Positions 4,763-13,452 of a DNA stretch of 17,402 nt are shown one piece after another; position 1 is the stretch's first letter, and every line of letters begins with the position of its first letter. Under the pieces are notes generated by a model, which did not search any database, was not told where the DNA came from, and was given only the letters and a program-made list of their open reading frames with translations. Origin of the DNA: an uncultured Bacilli bacterium (GTDB taxonomy: Bacteria; Bacillota_I; Bacilli_A; RF39; UBA660); contig CANPYQ010000019.1 in the NCBI GenBank assembly GCA_947588865.1, forward strand, positions 1 through 17,402, in the 5' to 3' direction. The translations under genes were made by a program, and so were the position numbers.

Positions 4763-7700
4763 GTGGCTTATACAGTTAAAAAATTCGGTGATTACCGTGA
4801 AAGAAGAAGTTATGCAAAAACTAAAAATGCAATTGAATTAAATAATTTATTAGAAATTCAAAAAAAGTCATATAATTGGTTTATGACTGAAGGAATACAA
4901 GAAGTGTTAGATGATATTTCTCCTGTTGAGAGCTTTACAGGAAATTTAACGTTAGAATTTGGAGAATATTCCTTTGAAGAGCCAAGATACTCAATTAAAG
5001 GTTGTAAAGATAGATATGCAACTTATGCTGCACCACTTAAAGTGCAGGCACGCCTCTTTAATCAAGAATCTGGCGAAGTTAAAGAGCAAGAAATTTATTT
5101 AGGCGATATGCCTATAATGACAGATAGTGGTACATTTATAATTAACGGTGCAGAACGTGTTATTGTATCACAGTTAGTTCGTTCACCAAGTGTTTATTTT
5201 TCACGTGAAGTTGATAAAAAAAATGGGAAGCATATAATTACTTCACAGATAATACCAACTCGTGGCACATGGCTTGAGTATGAAACAGATGCGAGGGATG
5301 TTATATTTTGCCGTATAGATAGAACTCGTAAGGTACCTATAACAACTTTACTTAGAGCTTTAGGCCTTTCTAGCGATGCTGATATAATTGATCTATTTGG
5401 AGAAGATGATTATATTATGCGTACAATAGAAAAAGATGCTAATAAAAATACAGATGAATCTTTAATAGATATTCATTCTAAGTTGCGTCCAGGAGAACCT
5501 TCTACTCTTGATAGTGCGAAAAATCAGTTGATTACTAGATTCTTTGATGCATTTAGATATGATTTAGCTAAAGTTGGTCGATATAAATTTAATAAAAAAT
5601 TAAATGTTATAGATAGACTTTATGATACTATACTTGCGGAAGATATAAAAGTAGATGGTGAACTAAAATTTGAAAAAGGTACATTAGTTACAAAAGAAGT
5701 TTTAGAAAAATTAAAACCAATAATGGAAGCTGGTTATGGTGTAAAAGAAGTTTTAATAAATGATGAATTAGATTCTTATAATAAAGTTCAAATAGTAAAA
5801 GTTTACTCAAAAAATAATCCTGAAAAGATTATTAAAATTATTGGTAATGATCAAAGTACTACAGTAAAAAGACTAACAATTTCAGATGTTTATGCCTCAG
5901 TATCATATTATCTTAATTTGCACGAAGGTGTAGGTTCTTATGATGAAATAGATCATTTATCTAATCGTCGTGTAAGACAAGTTGGAGAACTTTTACAAAA
6001 TCAATTTAGAGTAGGTATATCTCGTGTTGAAAGAGTAATAAGAGATAGAATGTCTACTCAAGAGTTAGATGAGGTAACTCCTAAAACATTGATAAATATT
6101 AGACCTTTAACAGCTGCTATTAAAGAATTCTTTGGTAGTAGTCAGTTATCACAATTCATGGATCAAACAAATCCAGTTGCAGAACTTGCAAACAAACGTC
6201 GTTTATCAAGTTTAGGTCCAGGTGGATTATCTCGTGATCGTGCAGGTATGGAAGTGCGTGATGTAAATCCATCACATTATGGACGTCTTTGTCCAATTGA
6301 ATCTCCAGAAGGACCTAACATTGGACTTATAACATCACTTGCTTCATATGCAAGAGTAGATGATTATGGATTTATAATGACTCCATATAGAAAAGTAGAA
6401 AATGGTCATTTAACAGATGAAATTAGATATATGACTGCAGATGAAGAATTAGATTACCATATTTCTCAGGCAACTGTTAAACTAGATGATAATGATAATT
6501 TTGTTGATAAAACAGTACCAGTTCGTTTCCATGGGGAAAACATAATGATTAATAGTAAAGATGTAGATTACATAGATGTATCTAGTCAACAAGTTGTATC
6601 TATAACAACTGCAGGAATTCCATTTTTGGAACACGATGATGGAAAACGAGCACTTATGGGTGCTAACATGCAACGTCAAGCAATTCCACTTTTAACTACA
6701 GAAGCTCCAATTGTTGGAACTGGAATTGAAGCAATATCTGCTAGAGATAGCGGTGCTGTTGTAATTGCTAAAGCTGATGGTATAGTTGATTATGTTGATT
6801 CAAGAAAGATTCTTGTTAAGACTAAAGGTGGAGTTGATACATATTACCTAAATGACTTTGAAAGAAGTAATGCAGGAACTTGTTATCATCAAAGACCTAT
6901 TGTTAGGGTTAATGATAAAGTAAAAAAAGACCAAGTCATAGCTGATGGACCATCAACTGATATGGGAGAAATGGCTTTGGGTAAGAATGTTACTGTAGCA
7001 TTCATGAATTTTAATGGATATAATTACGAAGATGCTGTTATATTAAATGAAAGATTGGTTCGTGATGATGTTTATACTTCAATACATATACAAGATTATC
7101 AAATAGAATGTAGGGATACTAAACTTGGCCCTGAAGAATTTACAAGAGATATTCCAAATGTTAGTGAAGAAGCTCGTAAAAATTTAGATGAAAATGGCTT
7201 AATTCGTATCGGTACTGAAGTACACGACGATGATATATTAGTTGGTAAGGTTACTCCAAAAGGTATGGCAGAGCTTACCTCAGAAGAAAAATTATTGCAT
7301 GCAATATTTGGAGAGAAGACTCGTGAAGTTAGAGATACTTCTTTACGTGTTCCACACGGTGGAGAAGGAATTGTCCATGATATAAAGATATTTACTAAAG
7401 AGGACACAGACGAATTACCAGCAGGAGTTTCTAAAATAATTCGTGTTTATATAGCACAGAAACGTAAAATAACTGTTGGTGATAAGATGGCAGGTCGTCA
7501 TGGAAATAAAGGTGTTATTTCACTTGTATTGCCTTCAGAGGATATGCCATATTTAGCAGACGGAACACCAGTTGATATTTTACTTAATCCACTTGGAGTT
7601 CCAAGTCGTATGAATATAGGACAAATTCTTGAAATGCATTTAGGTGCAGCTGCTAAAAAAATGGGAATACATGTTGCAACTCCAGTATTTAGTGGAGCGA

Positions 7701-8434
7701 CAAGAGAAGAAATCATTGATTCATTAAAAGAAGCTGGAATAGATGAAGATGGAAAAACTGTACTGTATGATGGACGTACTGGTGAACCATTTGATAACCG
7801 TATAAGCGTTGGCGTTATGTACATGATTAAACTTCATCATATGGTTGATGATAAGTTACACGCACGTTCAACTGGACCATATAGTTTAGTAACACAACAA
7901 CCTCTTGGAGGAAAAGCACAGTTTGGTGGTCAAAGATTCGGTGAAATGGAAGTTTGGGCACTTTATGCTTATGGAGCAGCACATGTACTTCAAGAAATGA
8001 TGACAATTAAATCAGATGATGTAGTTGGTCGTGTTAAAGTATATGAAGCTTTAGTTAAAGGTACACCAATTCCAAAATCAGGAATTCCAGAAAGTTTTAG
8101 GGTACTTATTAAAGAATTCCAAGCTCTCGGACTTGATATAACAGTTTTAAATGAAAAAGGAAATCTAGTTGAACTTAAAGATTTAGAAGAAGCAGATAAA
8201 GATGATAATTTACATGATGAAAAAGAAATTAAAGTAGAATCAAAACTTGTTGATGAAGAATCTTTAGATGAAACATTTGAAGACTTTAAAGATGATTTAG
8301 AAGATGAAGAATACGAAGATGAGTTAGAAGGCTATGATGAAGAAAGTGAACTAGATGATGAATACGAAGACGAAGGGGATTCTTTAGATGAAATTGACGA
8401 TATCGATGAAGATATGGAAGGGGATGAGGAATAA
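4763..8434 (+). CDS. rpoB: DNA-directed RNA polymerase subunit beta
   Basis: Beta is one of the two large catalytic subunits of RNA polymerase. I take GTG at 4763 (1223 residues), preceded by GGGGTG; the frame is open to a GTG at 4727, but that lies in the leader hairpin and lacks a ribosome site. ERRSYA near the N-terminus, the rifampicin region GSSQLSQFMDQTNP (458 onward), CPIESPEGPNIGL, GYNYEDAVILNERL and KMAGRHGNKGV are intact family blocks. Residue 477, equivalent to E. coli 526, is Asn rather than His; Asn there is linked to rifampicin insensitivity in other bacteria. The last 57 residues contain 36 Asp/Glu, a longer acidic tail than in B. subtilis. The stop overlaps the rpoC start (TAATG). 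Confidence 0.97.
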   Translation: MAYTVKKFGDYRERRSYAKTKNAIELNNLLEIQKKSYNWFMTEGIQEVLDDISPVESFTGNLTLEFGEYSFEEPRYSIKGCKDRYATYAAPLKVQARLFNQESGEVKEQEIYLGDMPIMTDSGTFIINGAERVIVSQLVRSPSVYFSREVDKKNGKHIITSQIIPTRGTWLEYETDARDVIFCRIDRTRKVPITTLLRALGLSSDADIIDLFGEDDYIMRTIEKDANKNTDESLIDIHSKLRPGEPSTLDSAKNQLITRFFDAFRYDLAKVGRYKFNKKLNVIDRLYDTILAEDIKVDGELKFEKGTLVTKEVLEKLKPIMEAGYGVKEVLINDELDSYNKVQIVKVYSKNNPEKIIKIIGNDQSTTVKRLTISDVYASVSYYLNLHEGVGSYDEIDHLSNRRVRQVGELLQNQFRVGISRVERVIRDRMSTQELDEVTPKTLINIRPLTAAIKEFFGSSQLSQFMDQTNPVAELANKRRLSSLGPGGLSRDRAGMEVRDVNPSHYGRLCPIESPEGPNIGLITSLASYARVDDYGFIMTPYRKVENGHLTDEIRYMTADEELDYHISQATVKLDDNDNFVDKTVPVRFHGENIMINSKDVDYIDVSSQQVVSITTAGIPFLEHDDGKRALMGANMQRQAIPLLTTEAPIVGTGIEAISARDSGAVVIAKADGIVDYVDSRKILVKTKGGVDTYYLNDFERSNAGTCYHQRPIVRVNDKVKKDQVIADGPSTDMGEMALGKNVTVAFMNFNGYNYEDAVILNERLVRDDVYTSIHIQDYQIECRDTKLGPEEFTRDIPNVSEEARKNLDENGLIRIGTEVHDDDILVGKVTPKGMAELTSEEKLLHAIFGEKTREVRDTSLRVPHGGEGIVHDIKIFTKEDTDELPAGVSKIIRVYIAQKRKITVGDKMAGRHGNKGVISLVLPSEDMPYLADGTPVDILLNPLGVPSRMNIGQILEMHLGAAAKKMGIHVATPVFSGATREEIIDSLKEAGIDEDGKTVLYDGRTGEPFDNRISVGVMYMIKLHHMVDDKLHARSTGPYSLVTQQPLGGKAQFGGQRFGEMEVWALYAYGAAHVLQEMMTIKSDDVVGRVKVYEALVKGTPIPKSGIPESFRVLIKEFQALGLDITVLNEKGNLVELKDLEEADKDDNLHDEKEIKVESKLVDEESLDETFEDFKDDLEDEEYEDELEGYDEESELDDEYEDEGDSLDEIDDIDEDMEGDEE

Positions 8435-11400
8435 TGGATGTTAATAATTTTGAAGGATTAAAAATAAGCATTGCCTCACCTGAAAAAATTCGCTCTTGGT
8501 CTTATGGCGAAGTAAAAAAGGCTGAAACTATAAACTATCGTACTTTAAAACCAGAAAGAGATGGTTTATACTGTGAGAAAATATTTGGCCCTACTAAGGA
8601 CTTTGAGTGTGCTTGTGGAAAATACAAAAGATTAAGATATAAAAATATTGTTTGTGATAGATGTGGAGTTGAGGTTACACGCTCTAAGGTGCGTCGTGAA
8701 CGTATGGGGCATATCGAACTTGCAACTCCTGTATCTCACATTTGGTTTTTCAAGGGTGTTCCATCTAGAATGGGTCTTGTACTTGATATGAGTCCAAGGG
8801 ATCTTGAAGAAGTACTATATTTTGTAAGTTATGTAGTATTAGACCCAGGATCTGCACCACTAGAGAAAAAACAAACTATAAGTGATAAGGAATATCGTGC
8901 TTACTATGAAAAATATGGTAATAGTTTTAGAGTAGGTATGGGTGCCGAAGCAATAAAAGAACTACTTGAAGAAGTAGATTTAGATAAAGAAGTTAATACA
9001 CTTAAAGAAGAAATAGAGGAGATTAAAGATTCACAAAGTCAAAGACGAATTCGTTTAATTAAACGTTTAGATGTATTAAATGCATTTAAAGAATCTGGAA
9101 ACCGTCCTGAGTGGATGATTCTAACAGCTCTTCCAGTAATTCCACCAGAACTTAGACCTATGATTCAACTTGATGGTGGTAGATTTGCAACATCTGACTT
9201 AAATGATTTATATAGGCGTGTTATTAACCGTAATAATCGTTTAAAGAAATTAATGGAATTAGGCGCTCCATCAATAATTATTCAAAATGAAAAACGTATG
9301 CTTCAAGAAGCAGTTGATGCCTTATTTGATAACGGTAGACGTGGGCGTAATATTACTGGAGCAGGAAATAGACCTCTTAAGTCTCTTGCTAGTATGTTAA
9401 AAGGTAAGCAAGGTCGCTTTCGTCAAAATTTATTAGGTAAGCGTGTTGATTATTCAGGTCGTTCAGTTATTGTAGTTGGACCAAGTTTAAAAATGTATGA
9501 GTGTGGTATACCAAAAGAAATGGCACTTGAACTGTTTAAACCACATGTAATAAATGGACTTGTTCAAAAAGAGATTGCAAGTAACATTAAAGTTGCGAAA
9601 AGAATGATTGAAAATCAAGATCCTAGAGTTTGGGATGTAGTTGAGGAAAAAATAAAAGAACACCCTGTAATGCTAAACCGTGCTCCAACACTTCATAGGC
9701 TTGGTATTCAAGCATTTGAACCAAAATTAATTGAGGGTAGAAGTATCAGACTTCATCCACTTGTTTGTGCAGCATTTAATGCAGATTTTGATGGAGATCA
9801 AATGGCTGTGCATGTACCTATAACTGAAGAAGCACAAGCGGAAGCAAGAATTCTTATGTTAGGTGCTAATAACATCTTAAAGCCATCCGATGGTAAACCA
9901 ATAGTTACACCAGGTCAAGATATGGTTTTAGGTAACTATTATATAACGATAGAAAAAGCAGGACTTCCTGGTGAAGGTAGAGTATTTAAAGATCCAAATG
10001 AAGTCTTGATGAGTTATGAAAGAAGAGAAATTACCCTTCATACAAGAATAGCTTTACCTGTTAAATCATTTAAACATAAAGTATTTCCAGATAAATATCT
10101 CGATAAATACTTAGTAACTACACCAGGTAAAATTATATTTAACGAAATATTCCCTGATACTTTTCAGTATATAGCAGAAGGAACAGGTGAAAATATAGAA
10201 AAAGTAACCCCAAGCAAATTCTTTATAAATATGGGTGAAAATATTCCTCTTAAAATTAAAGAAATGCCAACAGTTGATGCATTCAATAAAGGGGTACTTT
10301 CTAAGTTAATCGCACAAATTTATAAACGTTACCAAACTACTGAAACATCAGTAATGCTTGATAAATTAAAAGATTTAGGGTTTAAGTATTCAACACTCTC
10401 AGGAATAAGTATAGCTATATCTGATATTAAGGAATCTCAAAAGAAACCAGAGATAATTGCTAATAGCCAAGCAATGGTAGACCAAGTTAATAAACAATTT
10501 AAACGTGGACTTATTACTGAAGATGAAAGATATCAAAAAGTTGTTCAAATTTGGACAGATACTAAAAAACAAATTACAGCTGAACTTGAAAACATGGTTA
10601 AAAATGACCCAGATAATCCAATCTGTATAATGATGACAAGTAAGGCTCGTGGAGATATGGGCTCATATACACAATTAGTTGGTATGAGAGGACTTTTCTC
10701 TAAACCAAATGGACAATCAGAAGAAATACCAGTTATTTCATCATTTAGTGAAGGTATTACAGTTTCCGAATTCTTCTTATCTACACACGGTACTCGTAAA
10801 GGTGCAGTTGATACTGCATTAAAGACTGCCGATGCTGGATATTTAACTCGTAGACTTGTAGATGTATCTCAAGATATAATTGTAAAAGAAGAAGATTGTG
10901 GAACTGAAGCTGGAACTATAGTTGAAGCATTTATAAACGAAGCAGATGGAACAGTTATTGAATCTTTATATGATCGTATCTTAGGTAGATATACAAACAA
11001 GAAGATTTTAGACCCAAAAACTAAAGAAGTTATATGTGAAAGAAATACATATATAACAGAACAATTAGCAGATAAGATAATAACTGCTGGAATTACAAAA
11101 GTTCCAATTAGGACAGTTCTTACTTGTAAGACAGAACACGGTGTATGTCAAAAATGTTATGGACGTAACTTAGCAACAGGACAAATAGTTGAAGAAGGAG
11201 AAGCTGTAGGTATAATGGCAGCTCAATCAATTGGTGAACCTGGTACACAACTTACAATGCGTACATTTAATACAGGTGGAGTTGCTGGAGACGACATCAC
11301 TCAAGGTTTACCTCGTGTTCAAGAGTTATTTGAAGCTCGTAATCCAAAGGGTAAGGCAACAATTTCTGAGATAAATGGTGTAATAACTAAGATAGAAGAA

Positions 11401-12069
11401 GAAAATGGCAAATATATAATTTACATTAAAAATGATGTTGAAACACGTAAACATACAACAAATTATAGTGTAAAACTTGCTGTTAGTGAGGGAGAAGAGG
11501 TTAAAGCTGGACAAAGATTGACTCATGGTGCTATAAGCCCTAAAGAGTTACTTGTTGTAACAGATCCAATTTCAACTCAACAATATATTTTATCTGAAAC
11601 ACAAAAAGTATATAGATCTCAAGGTGTTGATATATCTGATAAACATGTTGAAATTATAGCTAAACGTATGATATCTAAAATAAAAATAATTAATTCAGGC
11701 GATTCTTATTTCTTACCTGGAACAATGATTAATATAAATAAATTTACTGATATAAACAAGGAATTAATTCTTGAAGGTAAGCGTCCTGCAACAGGTAGAC
11801 CAGTACTTCTTGGAATTACTAAAGCATCATTAGAGACTGATTCATTCTTATCAGCTGCATCATTCCAAGAGACAACTCGTATACTTACTGATGCCGCAAT
11901 TCATGGAAAAATTGATAAACTTGAAGGATTAAAAGAGAATGTTATACTTGGTAAATTAATCCCAGCTGGTACAGGTGCTAAAAAATATAGAAAAGCAACA
12001 TACGAGTTAGAACTTGATGGATTAGAAGAAGAACCACTAGAAGCACTTGAGCAGGAATTATTAGATTAA
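8434..12069 (+). CDS. rpoC: DNA-directed RNA polymerase subunit beta-prime
   Basis: Beta-prime carries the catalytic magnesium site. The 1211-residue length matches Firmicutes proteins without lineage inserts. The N-terminal zinc site uses Cys59, Cys61, Cys74 and Cys77. NADFDGDQ (449-456) holds the three catalytic aspartates. The second zinc site uses Cys822, Cys898, Cys905 and Cys908. The trigger loop reads QLTMRTFNTGG, with Asn946 where nearly all bacterial enzymes have the His equivalent to E. coli 936. The bridge-helix start reads HGTRKGAVDTALKTAD: Thr787, Ala791 and Val792 replace the usual Ala, Leu and Ala. Everything else looks functional. It is translated from the TAATG overlap with rpoB and ends at a strong terminator. 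Confidence 0.97.
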   Translation: MDVNNFEGLKISIASPEKIRSWSYGEVKKAETINYRTLKPERDGLYCEKIFGPTKDFECACGKYKRLRYKNIVCDRCGVEVTRSKVRRERMGHIELATPVSHIWFFKGVPSRMGLVLDMSPRDLEEVLYFVSYVVLDPGSAPLEKKQTISDKEYRAYYEKYGNSFRVGMGAEAIKELLEEVDLDKEVNTLKEEIEEIKDSQSQRRIRLIKRLDVLNAFKESGNRPEWMILTALPVIPPELRPMIQLDGGRFATSDLNDLYRRVINRNNRLKKLMELGAPSIIIQNEKRMLQEAVDALFDNGRRGRNITGAGNRPLKSLASMLKGKQGRFRQNLLGKRVDYSGRSVIVVGPSLKMYECGIPKEMALELFKPHVINGLVQKEIASNIKVAKRMIENQDPRVWDVVEEKIKEHPVMLNRAPTLHRLGIQAFEPKLIEGRSIRLHPLVCAAFNADFDGDQMAVHVPITEEAQAEARILMLGANNILKPSDGKPIVTPGQDMVLGNYYITIEKAGLPGEGRVFKDPNEVLMSYERREITLHTRIALPVKSFKHKVFPDKYLDKYLVTTPGKIIFNEIFPDTFQYIAEGTGENIEKVTPSKFFINMGENIPLKIKEMPTVDAFNKGVLSKLIAQIYKRYQTTETSVMLDKLKDLGFKYSTLSGISIAISDIKESQKKPEIIANSQAMVDQVNKQFKRGLITEDERYQKVVQIWTDTKKQITAELENMVKNDPDNPICIMMTSKARGDMGSYTQLVGMRGLFSKPNGQSEEIPVISSFSEGITVSEFFLSTHGTRKGAVDTALKTADAGYLTRRLVDVSQDIIVKEEDCGTEAGTIVEAFINEADGTVIESLYDRILGRYTNKKILDPKTKEVICERNTYITEQLADKIITAGITKVPIRTVLTCKTEHGVCQKCYGRNLATGQIVEEGEAVGIMAAQSIGEPGTQLTMRTFNTGGVAGDDITQGLPRVQELFEARNPKGKATISEINGVITKIEEENGKYIIYIKNDVETRKHTTNYSVKLAVSEGEEVKAGQRLTHGAISPKELLVVTDPISTQQYILSETQKVYRSQGVDISDKHVEIIAKRMISKIKIINSGDSYFLPGTMININKFTDINKELILEGKRPATGRPVLLGITKASLETDSFLSAASFQETTRILTDAAIHGKIDKLEGLKENVILGKLIPAGTGAKKYRKATYELELDGLEEEPLEALEQELLD

Positions 12070-12100
12070 AAAGTGTAAACAAAAAAGTTTATGCTTTTTT
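12068..12100 (+). terminator. Terminator of the rpoBC operon
   Basis: AAAAAGTGTAAAC (12068-12080) pairs with GTTTATGCTTTTT (12087-12099), 13 pairs with two wobbles, loop AAAAAA, and the T run is the end of the right arm. The stem overlaps the rpoC stop codon. The A-rich left arm would also make it work from the opposite direction. Confidence 0.8.
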
Positions 12101-12104
12101 CATG

Positions 12105-12133
12105 TTTAATAAAAAATAGATTTATGTTAAAAT
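12105..12133 (+). promoter_or_regulatory. Promoter of the first Tim44-like gene
   Basis: TGTTAAAAT (12125-12133) is an extended -10, with a weak TTTAAT at 12105-12110 as -35 at 17 bases. The -10 ends only 15 bases before the ATG at 12149, so the transcript would begin about at the ribosome site. The same sequence precedes the paralogue at 16515. Confidence 0.6.
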
Positions 12134-12148
12134 TAAAATGGTGGTATA

Positions 12149-13006
12149 ATGAGGAAAAAATTACAGATATTAGCTATTTTGCTTTTAATTGGATTTTTGA
12201 GTATAACATATCATGTAAAAGATGTAGGGGCAGATAGTGGATTCGATTTTGATTATGATAGTGGATCTAGTTGGGACTCTAGTTCTAGCTGGGATTCAAG
12301 TTCGGATTGGGATTCAAGTTGGGATTATAATGATAATAGTAGTTACAGTAGTAGTTCATCAAGTGATGATATAATTGGACCAATTATTTTCATAATTATT
12401 ATAACAGGTTTTCCTCTTATTATTTTAAGCTTTACTCGAAAAGGAATTAAAGAAATTAATAAGAATTACTCAAAACCTCTTAGTATAGATGTTAATAGAT
12501 TAAAAGAAAATTTTGATATGAAGGGATTCATTTGTGAGGCATTTTCTATATATAAAGAATTACAGACAGCATGGATGAATTTTGATTATGATAAAATTAA
12601 AGAATTGGTAAGCGATGAAATGTATAATATGTATGCAAATCAACTTGAAACTTTAAAGATTAAAAATCAAAAAAATGTAATGGATGAAATAAAACTTTTA
12701 GATTGTTATATAACTGATTATCAAAAAATTAATAATAAAGAGATATTTAAAGTCTATATGAGTGTAAGTACATATGATTATATAATAAATACAAAAAATG
12801 AAAGAGTTGTTAGAGGTAGTAAATCTAAGAAAGTTGTTTTAAGTTATTTATTAACATTTGAAAAAAATGATGATGTAGTTGATACTTGTCCAATGTGTGG
12901 CGCACCAGTGAAAGGTTTAACACAGTGTGAATATTGTAAGTCAAAAATTGTTAATAATACTACAAAAATGAAGCTTTCAAAAAAAGAAATAAAAAATCAA
13001 AGATAA
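12149..13006 (+). CDS. Tim44-like domain protein with zinc ribbon, membrane-anchored
   Basis: The 285-residue product starts with a signal-like segment (residues 4-20), followed by GADSGFD. Residues 38-74 are a Trp-Asp-Ser repeat of low complexity, encoded by an 18-base tandem repeat. A membrane span lies at about 75-95. Residues 115-240 resemble the Tim44-like domain, with AWMNFDYDKIKELVSDEMY at about 141-159. A zinc ribbon follows with Cys247, Cys250, Cys260 and Cys263. If the first hydrophobic segment is cleaved or spans outward, the Ser/Asp stretch is outside and the Tim44-like and zinc parts are inside. Tim44-like domains in bacteria are poorly characterised, so no function is assigned. 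GGTGGT precedes the ATG. The protein at 16515 is a paralogue. Confidence 0.85.
   Translation: MRKKLQILAILLLIGFLSITYHVKDVGADSGFDFDYDSGSSWDSSSSWDSSSDWDSSWDYNDNSSYSSSSSSDDIIGPIIFIIIITGFPLIILSFTRKGIKEINKNYSKPLSIDVNRLKENFDMKGFICEAFSIYKELQTAWMNFDYDKIKELVSDEMYNMYANQLETLKIKNQKNVMDEIKLLDCYITDYQKINNKEIFKVYMSVSTYDYIINTKNERVVRGSKSKKVVLSYLLTFEKNDDVVDTCPMCGAPVKGLTQCEYCKSKIVNNTTKMKLSKKEIKNQR
12272..12325 (+). repeat. 18-base tandem repeat encoding Trp-Asp-Ser units
   Basis: TGGGACTCTAGTT at 12272 and TGGGATTCAAGTT at 12290 and 12308 recur with exact 18-base spacing, with a partial further copy near 12320. Each unit encodes Trp-Asp-Ser-Ser plus two residues. It lies inside the extracytoplasmic or linker part of the Tim44-like protein and is not expanded in the paralogue at 16515. 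Confidence 0.85.
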
Positions 13007-13042
13007 AAACTTAAATAATGTAACTATAAATAGAGTAAGATC

Positions 13043-13345
13043 ATTTTATATTTTACAATTTTGATGCTAGTAAAAATGATATAAAGGTTATAGATAATTT
13101 AAATGTTGCCTTGCTTTATAATTATTTAAAGAAATTATTAATTCTAGATTTACTGAAGTCATATTCAAAAATTACAAATTACAATGATAGTGGAATTAAA
13201 ATATACAAAAGGGATATAAAAATTATGGTTAAATATCCTTTTTTTATGCAATTAGTACAATTGATGGCGTTTTATTAAGATTGATTCAACAATATGCTAT
13301 ATATGGTATATAAGATTTGAGTCAACTGTTTGAAATATTAAGAAT
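13043..13345 (+). pseudogene. Decayed third copy of the 13453/14226 gene family
   Basis: This 446-base gap between genes contains pieces of the family encoded just downstream, split over different frames. At 13054 onward YNFDASKNDIKVIDNL resembles ANFEASKYNNIVEYL. Near 13198 IKYTKGDIKIMVKY (allowing one extra base) resembles IKYTKGDKQLFVTF. At 13250 onward ISTIDGVLLRL resembles ITTNDGDLLRL. Near 13300 Cys-Tyr and a shifted ESTV resemble the CYYGI and GSTM endings. Stops and frameshifts interrupt every frame, and the N-terminal half with the membrane span is missing. Bases 13007-13042 and 13346-13399 show nothing else. Confidence 0.75.
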
Positions 13346-13399
13346 ACATTTTCAATAGTGTTAATTATTTGTAAACTTGCTCAATTGTTTTAAAAATAA

Positions 13400-13429
13400 T
13401 TGGAAATTATATAAAAAATATTGTATAAT
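13400..13429 (+). promoter_or_regulatory. Promoter of the tandem paralogues
   Basis: Consensus TATAAT at 13424-13429 is preceded directly by TG. TTGGAA at 13400-13405 is a -35 with 18 bases between. The transcript would start near 13436, at the ribosome site of the gene at 13453. Confidence 0.6.
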
Positions 13430-13452
13430 GAACGCGGAGAGGAGAATTTTTT

